Source: Pelagihabitans sp965238025
GTDB taxonomy: Bacteria; Bacteroidota; Bacteroidia; Flavobacteriales; Flavobacteriaceae
Assembly: GCA_965238025.1 (NCBI GenBank)
Contig: OZ250162.1
Location: 1,364,001 to 1,428,000, forward strand
Length of the DNA stretch: 64,000 nt
Reading direction: 5' to 3'
Made by a program: the position numbers and the translations under genes. Shown one piece after another: positions 8,626 through 18,488 of the stretch. The notes beneath the pieces are model-generated. The model worked only from the letters and a program-made list of their open reading frames with translations, did not search any database and was not told the DNA's origin. Every line of letters starts with the position of its first letter. The stretch's first letter is position 1.

Positions 8626-9983
8626 TATAATTGTTTCCCCATAATCTTGTTGTGAATGTGTACCGCAGCACTATCGGATAAACTGGCCACGTAGCAACAG
8701 GTATTGAGGAGTATGGTATAGGTAGAAGTATTGGTTTGCCTATAAAATTCAGGTAAGGTTCTGAGCATTAGCTTGTCATAATTACTAGGATTCCCTTTTT
8801 TAGTACGAACAAGTGCCGTAGTGTATACTTCCAGAATATCCGAGATGAGTTTATAGCCCGCGATCTCCTTTTCAATAACCTCTTGGGACTGATAAATCTT
8901 TTCAACACTAATGGCAATGATATCGTTTATTTGAGCCGCATATTTACTTTTGTCCAAGAGCGAAATGTGAAAATCACCTGCTAGAATAGCCGTCTCATTG
9001 GCCATAAATATCGCAATGGCATCTTGTATTAAAGTATTTATGGCCAGGGCACGTAGGTAGCTCAGCCGGTCTTCCTTATACTTTAGTGAATTGTATTTTT
9101 GGGTGTTGATGCTGTCTTTTACGAGCTTGATTAAATACTCCAAGGCATATTCCTCAGAAATCAAACCGAGATTGATACCATCTTCAAAATCGATAATGGT
9201 GTAACATATATCATCGGCAGCCTCTACCAAAAAAGTAAGGGGGTGCCTTGAAAAACTAATGTCATTATTTTTCCCACCGCTAGTAGGTCGGGTATGTCTT
9301 AATCCCAGCGCTGCAGCGACTTCCAGAAACCCAGCTTTTTCAGTTTGAAAAAAACCAAACTTTTTATCGGCGATTTGCTTAGTGGGTCTTTTGGGAAGCG
9401 ATTCTTTTGGGTATTTCATAAAGGCACCCAAAGTGGCATAACTTAAACGAAGGCCTCCAGCGACCCCTTCCCGGGATTCGGTCAATAGTTTAAAACCATT
9501 GGCGTTCCCCTCAAAATCGATAATATCCTGATATTCTTTTGATGAAAGTTCATCTTTAAATTGCTGTCCCTTTCCCGTTTTAAAATATTCGCCGATTGCT
9601 TTTTCACCGCTATGCCCAAAGGGAGGATTGCCAATATCATGTGATAGGGCCGCTGCCGCAACGATAGCACCAAAATCATTGAATCGATACCCATGTACTT
9701 CCTGTAAGTGTGGGTGTTTTTCCAAAATCTTTTTTCCAGCAAGTCTTCCTAAACTTCGCCCAACAACAGAAACCTCTAAACTATGTGTTAGGCGGGTGTG
9801 CACAAAATCGGTGTTAGAAAGAGGGATTACCTGTGTTTTGTCCTGTAAACTTCTGAATGCAGAAGAAAAGATGATTCGATCATAATCCACCTCGAAACCC
9901 AAGCGGGTCTCATCCTGTTCTTTACGTAGTCTTTTATTGGTGTCGCCAAAGCGCTTTAACGAGAGGAGTTGTTCCCAGTTCAT
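8625..9983 (-). CDS. dgt: Deoxyguanosinetriphosphate triphosphohydrolase (dGTPase)
   Basis: This HD-domain enzyme hydrolyses dGTP, or other dNTPs, to the nucleoside and triphosphate and so controls dNTP pools. With the ATG at 9983 (MNWEQLLSLKRFGD) it has 452 residues. It shows the metal-binding motifs HTRLTHSLEVSVVGR and LSHDIGNPPFGHSGE, and a later VEAADDICYTIIDFEDG. The open frame extends 58 codons further upstream, but those residues are not family-like and read as non-coding leader. It is convergent with dxs. Confidence 0.95.
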   Translation of the reverse strand: MNWEQLLSLKRFGDTNKRLRKEQDETRLGFEVDYDRIIFSSAFRSLQDKTQVIPLSNTDFVHTRLTHSLEVSVVGRSLGRLAGKKILEKHPHLQEVHGYRFNDFGAIVAAAALSHDIGNPPFGHSGEKAIGEYFKTGKGQQFKDELSSKEYQDIIDFEGNANGFKLLTESREGVAGGLRLSYATLGAFMKYPKESLPKRPTKQIADKKFGFFQTEKAGFLEVAAALGLRHTRPTSGGKNNDISFSRHPLTFLVEAADDICYTIIDFEDGINLGLISEEYALEYLIKLVKDSINTQKYNSLKYKEDRLSYLRALAINTLIQDAIAIFMANETAILAGDFHISLLDKSKYAAQINDIIAISVEKIYQSQEVIEKEIAGYKLISDILEVYTTALVRTKKGNPSNYDKLMLRTLPEFYRQTNTSTYTILLNTCCYVASLSDSAAVHIHNKIMGKQL

Positions 9984-10215
9984 TTTTATATGGTGCTTAT
10001 TTGAAAGGTTCTTTTTTACCGCTCCTTTTGGAGAAGTCGGAAATGCTAAAAACCCATTTCCGGATGAGGCCCGCAAGATACAGAATTTTGAAAGTTGCAA
10101 GAATTGTATGGTTGTTGGGAAGCCTGAATTTCTTTTCCAAGAAATAACATTCACCAAACATTAAGTTAACATTGGTGTAAGTTATTTGCAGTCGACAAAA
10201 ACTAATAGTTTAAAA

Positions 10216-11418
10216 ATGAAATTAAAACATTTGGCCCTTGGGCTTTTTCTTAGTGTTTCATGCGTCTCTTTTGCACAGGAAACCAATGCCCCGACTTTTG
10301 GGAAAGGACTCTTCAATTTAGTTGGAAAAGACAGTACTTGGACCATGAAAATTGGTACACGTATGCAATTCTTAGGCATCTCTACCTGGGATGAAGGTGC
10401 TGATGGAGGTCTTGTGAATCCTGAACAAAACTTTTTAGTGAGACGTGCTCGATTAAAATTCGATGGTTTTGCTTTTTCTCCAAAGTTGAAATATAAATTA
10501 GAGTTAGGTCTTTCAAATAGAGATATCTCTGGAGGGTCTGAGTTCACTAGAAATACACCACGCTACATTCTAGATGCGGTAGTCATGTGGAATTTCCATG
10601 AAAATTTTGAACTATGGGTTGGTCAAACTAAACTACCCGGTAACATTGAGCGTGTTATTTCATCAGGAAACTTACAGCAAGTAGATCGCTCCTTGGTCAA
10701 CAGTCGATTTAATATCGACCGCGATATGGGGCTTCAATTAAGGCACCATTTCACACTTGGTGAGAAATTTTTAGTCCGTGAGAAACTTGCCCTATCACAA
10801 GGTGAAGGAAGAAATGTTACACAAGGTAATTTAGGCGGTCATCAATATACTGCGCGACTTGAGTTCCTTCCTTTTGGTAAGTTTAAAGGCAAAGGTGATT
10901 ATAGCGGAAGCGATCATAAAAGAGAAGAAACACCAAAATTGATGTTCGCCGTAAACTATGATACCAATCAAGATGCGGTAAAGACCAGAAGTAATCAAGG
11001 TTCTTACATGTTTAATGATATTGGTTTTCATGAAACAGATATCAATACTTTTTTCTTTGACGGCATGTTCAAATATGATGGGTTTTCGTTCATGTGGGAA
11101 TATGCAGATAGAAATGCCGATGATCCGGTAGCTAGAAATGCCGATGGCTCCGAAACGGGAGATGTGGTTTGGACAGGTAAGGGACTAAACCTGCAAACTG
11201 GATACCTATTTAAGAACAATTGGGAAGTATCGGGTAGATATACCGATATCAACTTGGACGATATTACAGGAAGAGATGCAGAGACGCAGTATACCATAGG
11301 ACTATCTAAATATATTGTAGGGCACAAACTAAAGGTACAAACAGATTTGAGCTATCTCTCGGTAGATGGTGGTTCTGATGAGCTAATGTATCGCCTTCAG
11401 TTAGATGTTCATTTTTAG
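10216..11418 (+). CDS. Phosphate-selective porin O/P family outer-membrane porin
   Basis: This is a 400-residue outer-membrane barrel protein. The ATG at 10216 opens a signal peptide ending VSFAQ. The body matches the porin O/P pattern: an early MKIGTRMQFL strand, RRARLKFDGFAFSPKLKYKLELGLSNRD, WVGQTKLPGNIERVISSG, and alternating amphipathic strands to a final MYRLQLDVHF ending in aromatic F, as barrels do. It lies 76 bp upstream of a PiT phosphate transporter, so the pair likely moves phosphate across both membranes. Confidence 0.9.
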   Translation: MKLKHLALGLFLSVSCVSFAQETNAPTFGKGLFNLVGKDSTWTMKIGTRMQFLGISTWDEGADGGLVNPEQNFLVRRARLKFDGFAFSPKLKYKLELGLSNRDISGGSEFTRNTPRYILDAVVMWNFHENFELWVGQTKLPGNIERVISSGNLQQVDRSLVNSRFNIDRDMGLQLRHHFTLGEKFLVREKLALSQGEGRNVTQGNLGGHQYTARLEFLPFGKFKGKGDYSGSDHKREETPKLMFAVNYDTNQDAVKTRSNQGSYMFNDIGFHETDINTFFFDGMFKYDGFSFMWEYADRNADDPVARNADGSETGDVVWTGKGLNLQTGYLFKNNWEVSGRYTDINLDDITGRDAETQYTIGLSKYIVGHKLKVQTDLSYLSVDGGSDELMYRLQLDVHF

Positions 11419-11494
11419 ATTATAAAATAACCTTATAGTAACATTGCATTGCCTTTTGTTGCAGATATTTGCGAAATTGAATTAACTAGAAATT

Positions 11495-13798
11495 ATGGAT
11501 AATATTTATTTTTTAATGATAATAGCACTTGCTGTTTTGGCAATTGCAGATTTAGTCGTTGGGGTTAGTAACGATGCGGTAAATTTCTTGAATTCAGCTA
11601 TTGGTTCTAAAGCCATTTCATTCCGAACAATAATGATTGTTGCAAGTTTGGGTATTGCGTTTGGAGCTATATTTTCAAGTGGTATGATGGAGGTTGCCCG
11701 GAAAGGAATTTTCAACCCTGGGGAATTCTACTTTGACGAAATCATGTTCATTTTTATGGCCGTGATGATAACCGACATCCTATTGCTGGATTTCTTTAAT
11801 ACACTGGGAATGCCAACCTCAACAACGGTTTCAATCGTATTTGAACTTTTGGGTGCCGCCGTCGCCATGTCGTTAATTAAAATAGGTGCTGACAATGGCA
11901 ATTTTGCCGATGTGGTCAATTACATCAATACTACAAAAGCTGGTGAAATTATATTTGGCATTCTGTTATCTGTCTTTGTTGCCTTTTCCATAGGCGCCCT
12001 TGTACAATGGATTTCCCGTTTACTCCTGTCCTATCATTATGAAAGAAAAGCAAAATGGGTAGGGGCTCTTTTTGGAGGAGTAGCACTCTCCGCCATTACC
12101 TATTTTATATTAATGAAAGGTATAAAGGGGACTGCTTTTGCCAAGGAAAGTTTTGACCTTATAGGGGGTATTACCATAAAGGATTTCTTGGAAGATCAAT
12201 GGGTTGGTATAGCCGGGGTTAATTTTGTGATATGGTCTGTTCTATCCTATATTTTAATGAACGTAGCGAAAGTAAATATTTATAAATTGATTATTGGTGT
12301 GGGTACCTTTGCATTAGCATTGGCCTTTGCCGGAAATGACTTGGTCAATTTTATTGGTGTACCTATCGCTGCATGGCAATCGTATGAAGCTTGGATGGCA
12401 TCGGGTGCCGCTGCTTCCGATTTTAGTATGGAAATATTAGCTGCAAAAGTGCCAACACCGAACTTGCTTTTATTTGCGGCTGGTATTATAATGGTCGTAA
12501 CGTTGTGGTTTTCGAGCAAAGCCAAGGCTGTTGTAAAAACCTCGTTAGACCTTTCAAGTCAGGAAGAAACGAAAGAACGTTTTCAACCTAACTTTTTGTC
12601 CCGTGGTTTTGTAAGAACGGCAATAGCGTTATCTCAGGTAACCTCTACTTTATTGCCAGATTCATGGCAAGCTAAAATTGAAAAACAATTTGAAAAGCCA
12701 GTGATTACCCTATCAAAAAATAAAGTACACGAACTACCGGCTTTTGATATGGTTAGGGCGGCCGTAAACCTTATGGTTGCAGGTATTTTAATATCGATAG
12801 CAACATCCTATAAACTTCCCTTATCTACTACCTATGTAACTTTTATGGTAGCCATGGGTACCTCATTGGCTGATAGGGCATGGGGCGCGGAAAGTGCAGT
12901 GTACAGAGTGGCTGGCGTATTGAACGTTATTGGCGGGTGGTTCGGAACCGCAATAATTGCCTTTATAGCGGCGGGGACGATTTTGGCTCTGATTAGTTTT
13001 GGTAAAGGAGCCGCCATTGCAATATTGCTATTTGTTGCGATACTGCTTTTAGCGAGAAATTATATCTCTCACAACAAAAAGGTAAAGGAGAGTAAAGCCG
13101 AGGATACATTAAATAAGGCGGAGAGTAGTTCGATTCAAGGTGTTATTGAAGAGAGTGCGAACAATATTGCGAACGTTCTTAAAAGAACGAATAAAATATA
13201 TACGAATTCGATTAACGGTCTTGCAGTACAAAATCTGAACTTATTGAAAAAGAATAAGAAGCAGGGTGCAAAACTCTCTGATGAAATAGATGATTTACGG
13301 GATAACATTTTCTATTTTATCAAAAACCTGGATGAAGCAAGTGTAGGGGCCAGTAATTTCTACATAACCGTTCTTGGCCACTTGACGGATATCGCTCAGT
13401 CTTTAGAGTATATAGGAAAGGTAAGCCTCAAGCATGTTAACAACAATCACAAAAAGTTAAAGTACAATCAAATAAAGGAACTCAAACAGATAGACGAAAA
13501 ACTGGAAGAACTATTGAATCTAACACAATCGGCTTTTGATAATCGGTCATTTGAGCAGATTGGCGTCGTCCTCGGTAAAAAACAGGAAATGTTCGATATG
13601 GTTTCCGAGAAAATACAAACACAGGTAGCGCGTACCCGTACTGAGGAATCCAGCCCTAAAAATACCACTTTGTATTTCTCATTGTTGTTAGAAACCAAGG
13701 ATTTAATGACGGCTACAATGAATTTATTGGAGCAGTACTACAATGAACATGATAGTACGATAGCACCGGCAACCCTTGAACAGCCTGAAGCGGAATAG
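11495..13798 (+). CDS. PiT-family inorganic phosphate transporter with a fused PhoU-like C-terminal domain
   Basis: This is a 767-residue inner-membrane phosphate permease. Both PiT repeats are present: the first has GVSNDAVNFLNSAIGSKA and STTVSIVFELLGAA, the second has NLMVAGILISIATSYKLPLSTTYV and MGTSLADRAWG. There are about ten or eleven hydrophobic helices, up to about residue 530. The last ~220 residues form a soluble helical domain (NNIANVLKRTNKIYTNSI..., LRDNIFYFIKNLDEAS) that resembles the PhoU/DUF47 proteins usually encoded next to PiT genes. The fusion is common in Bacteroidota. The porin upstream and the same orientation suggest a two-gene phosphate-uptake unit. Confidence 0.93.
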   Translation: MDNIYFLMIIALAVLAIADLVVGVSNDAVNFLNSAIGSKAISFRTIMIVASLGIAFGAIFSSGMMEVARKGIFNPGEFYFDEIMFIFMAVMITDILLLDFFNTLGMPTSTTVSIVFELLGAAVAMSLIKIGADNGNFADVVNYINTTKAGEIIFGILLSVFVAFSIGALVQWISRLLLSYHYERKAKWVGALFGGVALSAITYFILMKGIKGTAFAKESFDLIGGITIKDFLEDQWVGIAGVNFVIWSVLSYILMNVAKVNIYKLIIGVGTFALALAFAGNDLVNFIGVPIAAWQSYEAWMASGAAASDFSMEILAAKVPTPNLLLFAAGIIMVVTLWFSSKAKAVVKTSLDLSSQEETKERFQPNFLSRGFVRTAIALSQVTSTLLPDSWQAKIEKQFEKPVITLSKNKVHELPAFDMVRAAVNLMVAGILISIATSYKLPLSTTYVTFMVAMGTSLADRAWGAESAVYRVAGVLNVIGGWFGTAIIAFIAAGTILALISFGKGAAIAILLFVAILLLARNYISHNKKVKESKAEDTLNKAESSSIQGVIEESANNIANVLKRTNKIYTNSINGLAVQNLNLLKKNKKQGAKLSDEIDDLRDNIFYFIKNLDEASVGASNFYITVLGHLTDIAQSLEYIGKVSLKHVNNNHKKLKYNQIKELKQIDEKLEELLNLTQSAFDNRSFEQIGVVLGKKQEMFDMVSEKIQTQVARTRTEESSPKNTTLYFSLLLETKDLMTATMNLLEQYYNEHDSTIAPATLEQPEAE

Positions 13799-13848
13799 TA
13801 CTTCTTCCCAATCAAAAATTATAAGTACCTTGTTCATCGTAAATCGAT

Positions 13849-14556
13849 ATGATGATGAGGTACTTTTTTTTATGGATAGCGTTGCTTTCGTCCTTAATAT
13901 CTTTGGGTCAGGAACTTTCTGGGGTGCAGCTCTTGCAAAAGGCTATTGAATATCATGACCCAACTAATGCTTGGCCCACTTTTAAAGGGGAACTCTCGAT
14001 AACCATGTCTACTCCCGACGAAAAGGAAAGAGTAAGTACCATTCTAATAGACCTTCCTAAAGATTATTTTCAAGTAAAGGCGACCAAAGATGACGTTACC
14101 ATTACACAAACGTTGAATAAGGAGGAGTGCAAGGTTTTATATAACGGGAGTAGTACTTTTTCCGAAGAAGATAAGAAGAAACATCGTTTGACCTGTGAAA
14201 GGGCAAATATGTATAAAAATTATTATACCTACCTCTACGGCCTACCAATGAAATTAAAAGATTCAGGAACGATTATAGATCCAAATGCGGAAAAGAAAAT
14301 CTTTAAGGGTAAAGAATACTTTGTTTTAAAGGCCACTTACGAAAAAGAAGTTGGTGAGGACACATGGTATTTCTATTTTGACCCCAAGACCTACGCTATG
14401 GAAGTGTATCAATTCTTCCATGACGAGTCGAAAAACGATGGGGAGTATATTCTTCTAACAGGGATGGAAGAAATAGGTGGAATTAAAATGCCAAAAACCA
14501 GAGCTTGGTATTATAATAAAGATGACAAGTACCTGGGCAAAGACGTGTTGGACTAG
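13849..14556 (+). CDS. Secreted protein of the DUF6503-like family
   Basis: This is a 235-residue exported protein with a signal peptide ending SLGQ. The mature part has the pattern of outer-membrane lipoprotein-sorting-like domains in flavobacteria: an opening helix (GVQLLQKAIEYHDP), then a long beta sheet with FKGKEYFVLKATYEKEVGEDTWYFYFDP and MEVYQFFHDE. I recognise this as the DUF6503 type by general appearance; function is unknown. It follows the phosphate transporter by 50 bp and may share its transcript. Confidence 0.7.
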   Translation: MMMRYFFLWIALLSSLISLGQELSGVQLLQKAIEYHDPTNAWPTFKGELSITMSTPDEKERVSTILIDLPKDYFQVKATKDDVTITQTLNKEECKVLYNGSSTFSEEDKKKHRLTCERANMYKNYYTYLYGLPMKLKDSGTIIDPNAEKKIFKGKEYFVLKATYEKEVGEDTWYFYFDPKTYAMEVYQFFHDESKNDGEYILLTGMEEIGGIKMPKTRAWYYNKDDKYLGKDVLD

Positions 14557-14711
14557 ATTTCGGTTTTATAAAAGGTTGTTTTATTTGTGGTCCTTTAGAC
14601 TAATACATCTTCAGCTTGCTGTTATCTTAAAATGACATTGCACTTCATCGAAAAGTTTATACCTAATTTAAAAATACTGCGTTAAAGTAAAGATTCCCAA
14701 ATCTTTAAATT

Positions 14712-15653
14712 ATGCGTACGATAAAGTTCTCAATTGGCCTATTGGCTATACTTTTTATTTTTTCAGGTTGTGAAAAGGACTCCGAAGTATTAGAGCCCGA
14801 GGTTGAACAGGAAACCAACGCTTCGGCGAGACTTACCGCAAAAAATCTGTACAATACCCACTATGAAGATTCTGCGAGTGTTGAAACCGACCCGCAATGG
14901 GCAGGTGATGAAACAACCTGCGATCCAGGCAATGTGTCTCAAGCGGTATTGGATAAAATATTTACGAGATTACTCTATTTCAGGAGAGCGGTTGGGCTCA
15001 ATAATGGAATGACCGAGAGCAAGCTCAAAAGTGAAAAAGCTCAACGCGCAGCTTTAATGATGCAGGCGAATAATACACTGGATCACTTTCCGTCGGACAG
15101 TTGGAAGTGTTACTCTCCGGAAGGGAAAGAAGGTGCCGGAAACTCGTTGTTGACCACTGTGGTTAATGCAGAAGCCATTGATTCTTATATGAGGGACGCT
15201 GGCTCTGCAAATGGAGGTGTTGGTCATAGACGCTGGCTACTTTGGCCTAATCTGCAGGAAATTGGCGTCGGAAATACAGATCATGCAAATGCCATATGGG
15301 TTTTAGGTAATGCAGGAACACCACCGGAGGATGCACCCGAGTTCATTTCTTGGCCTCCAAAAGGCTATGTCCCAGAACGACTGGTTTATCCGCGATGGTC
15401 ATTTTCTTTAAAGGATGCCGATTTTACCCAGGCTCAAGTTGCAATGGAAGATTCAGCTGGCAATAACATTTCTTTGACAATTGAAGAGCTGGACAATCAA
15501 TTTGGCGACCGCACCATAGTTTGGGTTCCTGAAGGAATTACTACAAATGTTTCCCAAGATACTACCTACTCGGTCTCTATTACCGGAGTAAATATCAAGG
15601 GAAATGCAAAAGACTTTTCTTACTCGGTCATAGTTTTTGACCCAAATGAGTAG
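14712..15653 (+). CDS. CAP/SCP-superfamily lipoprotein
   Basis: This is a 313-residue lipoprotein (lipobox IFSGC). It has a cysteine-rich secretory protein/antigen 5/PR-1 (CAP) domain: KAQRAALMMQANNTLDHFPSD, then GAGNSLL in the place of the CAP Gly-Glu-Asn element, IDSYMRDAGSANGGVGHRRWLLWPNLQEIGVG, and a C-terminal beta domain (about residues 215-313). The active-site-like His in GHRRW is present. CAP domains in bacteria are linked to envelope or extracellular roles, but no activity can be assigned. It is flanked by 155 and 237 bp without genes. Confidence 0.85.
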   Translation: MRTIKFSIGLLAILFIFSGCEKDSEVLEPEVEQETNASARLTAKNLYNTHYEDSASVETDPQWAGDETTCDPGNVSQAVLDKIFTRLLYFRRAVGLNNGMTESKLKSEKAQRAALMMQANNTLDHFPSDSWKCYSPEGKEGAGNSLLTTVVNAEAIDSYMRDAGSANGGVGHRRWLLWPNLQEIGVGNTDHANAIWVLGNAGTPPEDAPEFISWPPKGYVPERLVYPRWSFSLKDADFTQAQVAMEDSAGNNISLTIEELDNQFGDRTIVWVPEGITTNVSQDTTYSVSITGVNIKGNAKDFSYSVIVFDPNE

Positions 15654-15890
15654 TCAAATTAAAGTATAATTTTAAGATTTCCAGTACTGTTAAAAGGCGC
15701 CTGGCTGAATATAGCTAAGATGGGAGCATATTTTTGTTTCGTTCGTCTTAGTAAACAGGTGTTTTGTCATATTTCTGATTCAGAATTCGGGCTAATCAAT
15801 TTTTTTTATAAGATTTGTGTATAAGGGTATTTCAGATGCTGAAAAACCTTCAATAGAATTCACATCTTATTCAGATCGATTTTAGAACAC

Positions 15891-16295
15891 ATGATAGTTA
15901 CTGAACAGCAAAAACCAATAGTTGAACACACTTTTAGTGTTGGTCGTTTTGCATGCTATCCAAATATTATTGTGGGGGAGTTTAATGAGGGCATGCATGT
16001 TACCAAAGATGCTATAGCGGAGCCTATTCGAATGGTGCAAGAGTTATACGGTACTGAAAACCCTTTTGTGTACATATCCCATAGGCGCCATTCATATTCT
16101 ATGGATCCCGTTGGTTACAAGGAAATTGCCGGGATGTTTCCAAACTTTATTGGTTTTGCCATTGTTTCGAACAACCGATATCGCAGGGTGTTGGCAAACC
16201 TTGAAAAACTCTTTATCAAGAAACCTATTCGGGTGTTTTATAGAATGGATAAGGCCTTTGAATGGGCCCAGTCCCTAGTAGATTCAAAAGCCTAG
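15891..16295 (+). CDS. Small protein resembling SpoIIAA/STAS-like folds, function unknown
   Basis: This is a 134-residue soluble protein. The order GRFACYPNIIVGEFNEG, PFVYISHRRHSYSMDPVGYKEI, FIGFAIVSNNRYRRVLANLEKLF, IRVFYRMDKAFEWAQSL resembles the alternating beta-alpha order of SpoIIAA-like STAS proteins found singly in Bacteroidota. No phosphorylatable Ser can be pointed to with confidence. Its stop overlaps the stop of the convergent gene by 4 bp. Confidence 0.65.
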   Translation: MIVTEQQKPIVEHTFSVGRFACYPNIIVGEFNEGMHVTKDAIAEPIRMVQELYGTENPFVYISHRRHSYSMDPVGYKEIAGMFPNFIGFAIVSNNRYRRVLANLEKLFIKKPIRVFYRMDKAFEWAQSLVDSKA

Positions 16296-17761
16296 GATGT
16301 TTTTTGCCCCACGAGTTGCAAGGTAACAGCGTAAATATCTTCATTTAACATTTTTGCCTTTAACCAAGCGTAGAAACTCATCACAAAAATATCTTCTTGC
16401 TCTTTTCCCAGCCAATTAAATGATTGTACAACTTCGGCTTTAAACCCTTCGGAAATTACTTCTTTTGGATTTTCATAATAACGATTTACCAATCCTATAA
16501 AGGTCAAAACCCTTTGTTCTCCAATTTGATGAAGTTGTTTTGAAAATTTTCTTTTAAAGCTTTGCAATCTTCCAAGTACCAAATCCAATTTATCCAATTC
16601 GATCAACAATAAAATTTCTATAATATTCTTTTTTAAAACCCATATCCAACCCATTTTTTTCTCATACCAAACGTCACTATGACGAAAGCCTTTCATATGT
16701 TGATATGCTTCTGAAAAATTTCGTTGCTGAAATAGGCACATAATAATGAGCAAACTTATATCCAGCGAATCGTCCTTAAATTCTTTTAGCAAAGAAATGG
16801 CGATTTCCGCTTCACCGGTGTAATTGCGGTTGAGCGCTTTTATAATTGTCAATTTTTCTAAAAAACGACGATAATAGGTGCCGTTGTTCTTTTTCATCTC
16901 CAACTCCATATGGGTTGTAAAATTCATTGAGACCTCAAATGTTTTGTTCCTAAAATTGGTGATGGCCAAGAGGTTTAAAATATTAATATGGTAGTATCTA
17001 TGCTTGTCTTTAAGTCCTCCTTTTTTGTTGACTATTTCATATAACTCCATCATAAATGGGGAGATGGTGTAAAAGTCGCTCTGTAGTTTTGCAGCCGTAG
17101 CAGTTATTTCCATTAATTGAAAAAGCGATTTATAGGTCAAAGTGGTATCGATTTCAATATGGAATTTTGAAAAAACGGTAGTGATAATTTCGTTAACCGA
17201 TTTGCCTTGGGTGCTATTAAGCTCTGATTTTATAACCGCGTAGGCCCTGTTAAGTTGAAAATCTTGTTGATACAATCGCATGTTCTCTTCCGAAGCCTGG
17301 ATACTATCAGCTAGAATTTTATTGGGATGCAAATGGGCGTATTGGATCGTGGTGTGATAAATTTCATTAAGAATGGAATACAAATCAGTTTGTTTTGCAA
17401 GTTTTTCGGCTTTTTGGAGCGTTTTGAAGGCAATTTTATGTTGCTTTTTTTCAAAGAAGATACGACTGGCCAGAAGCAGTTTTAAGATTTCAAGTTCCTC
17501 TGATGTCTCCCCGGCAAAACTTTTGCTGGCTATAAAATCTATGAGGTTGTCCTGAAGTCTTTTGCGAAGAGCGTGATAGGCATTTTTGGTGGGTTTCCCA
17601 TACAATTGAACATCTAGGTGTTCAGTTTTCCCTGAGGCTATTAATTTGAACAGCTCGCCGTTTTTAACGTCAGTACGCCTGTTCTTTCGGTTCATCTGAA
17701 GCTGGAACTCTTGTCGCTCCTCTTTTGACAGAATGCCAATAATCGTCTCGATTCCTTTCAT
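16292..17761 (-). CDS. All-helical TPR-like protein, function unknown
   Basis: This is a 489-residue cytoplasmic-looking protein without signal or membrane segments. It is almost entirely helical, with degenerate TPR-like pairs (FFEKKQHKIAFKTLQKAEKLAKQTD, LVLGRLQSFKRKFSKQL). The N-terminus (IIGILSKEERQEFQLQMNRKNRR, LRKRLQDNLIDFIASKSF) resembles a family widespread in flavobacteria that lacks a known role. It is monocistronic and reads away from the YiaA-like gene. Confidence 0.75.
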   Translation of the reverse strand: MKGIETIIGILSKEERQEFQLQMNRKNRRTDVKNGELFKLIASGKTEHLDVQLYGKPTKNAYHALRKRLQDNLIDFIASKSFAGETSEELEILKLLLASRIFFEKKQHKIAFKTLQKAEKLAKQTDLYSILNEIYHTTIQYAHLHPNKILADSIQASEENMRLYQQDFQLNRAYAVIKSELNSTQGKSVNEIITTVFSKFHIEIDTTLTYKSLFQLMEITATAAKLQSDFYTISPFMMELYEIVNKKGGLKDKHRYYHINILNLLAITNFRNKTFEVSMNFTTHMELEMKKNNGTYYRRFLEKLTIIKALNRNYTGEAEIAISLLKEFKDDSLDISLLIIMCLFQQRNFSEAYQHMKGFRHSDVWYEKKMGWIWVLKKNIIEILLLIELDKLDLVLGRLQSFKRKFSKQLHQIGEQRVLTFIGLVNRYYENPKEVISEGFKAEVVQSFNWLGKEQEDIFVMSFYAWLKAKMLNEDIYAVTLQLVGQKTS

Positions 17762-17919
17762 TAAAACATAAGTTTTATATGTCCTTTATAGCTTTAAAAT
17801 AGCAATATTTTGTAAAATATATTAATATTTAATCATAAGTTTTTTAGAACAATTGTTTTTCACCATAACCTACACAGCCTCATATTTGCCTTGTAATTGA
17901 AATGTAAAAACAAATCATT

Positions 17920-18387
17920 ATGGAAAATTCAATGTTAGATAAGAAAAAGGAAAACAAAGTAGTTGAAGAGTTCAATGGTCGCCCTACGCCGGCATTTGTA
18001 TCTGCCTCATGGATGGCGCTGTTAATAGGAATGGTATCCTACTGTATTGGTCTTTGGAATGCTTATATGCAACTGAATGAGAAAGGCTATTATTTTACTA
18101 TTCTGCTTTTCGGGCTCTTTTCAGCAGTATCGGTACAAAAAAGTGTTCGAGACCGTCAAGAGGGTATTCAGGTAACTGATATGTACTATGGTATTAGCTG
18201 GTTTACCACTATAACTTCGATTACACTTTTGGTCATTGGTTTATGGAATGCCGATTTGGAATTAAGTGAAAAGGGCTTTTATGGCATGTCTTTTACATTG
18301 AGTTTGTTTGCGGCGGTGGCGGTTCAGAAAAATACACGTGATATTCAATATTTAGATAAGGCCGAGGGAAAGCCGAAGTTTAAATAG
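17920..18387 (+). CDS. YiaA/YiaB-family inner-membrane protein
   Basis: This is a 155-residue membrane protein with four hydrophobic helices arranged as two copies of the YiaAB two-helix unit. The copies share WMALLIGMVSYCIGLWNAYMQLNEKGYYF and TLLVIGLWNADLELSEKGFYG, each followed by an S/AAVxVQK(S/N)xRD loop. Function in E. coli is unclear (stress-related inner-membrane protein). The ATG at 17920 follows an AT-rich leader. Confidence 0.9.
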   Translation: MENSMLDKKKENKVVEEFNGRPTPAFVSASWMALLIGMVSYCIGLWNAYMQLNEKGYYFTILLFGLFSAVSVQKSVRDRQEGIQVTDMYYGISWFTTITSITLLVIGLWNADLELSEKGFYGMSFTLSLFAAVAVQKNTRDIQYLDKAEGKPKFK

Positions 18388-18443
18388 CTACAAAGATTTA
18401 AAAAAAGATAGCAAAGGCACACCCGTGCTATCACATCGGTTCG

Positions 18444-18488
18444 AGCCCGTCGAGAGACCCTATTATAAGGGGTGCACCTCGACGGGCT
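18444..18488. repeat. Long imperfect hairpin between convergent genes
   Basis: AGCCCGTCGAG at 18444-18454 is complementary to CTCGACGGGCT at 18478-18488. Inside it, ACCC and GGGGT can pair around TATTATAA, so the whole 45-bp stretch can fold into one hairpin. It lies between the YiaA-like gene and the convergent GH49-like gene. No T tract directly follows on either strand. It may be a dispersed palindromic element or an atypical bidirectional terminator; no second copy was found in the window. Confidence 0.7.

Noticed and set aside
9984..10157. N-terminal extension of dgt to 10157
   Set aside because: The extra 58 residues are not family-like; the ATG at 9983 gives the normal dGTPase start.
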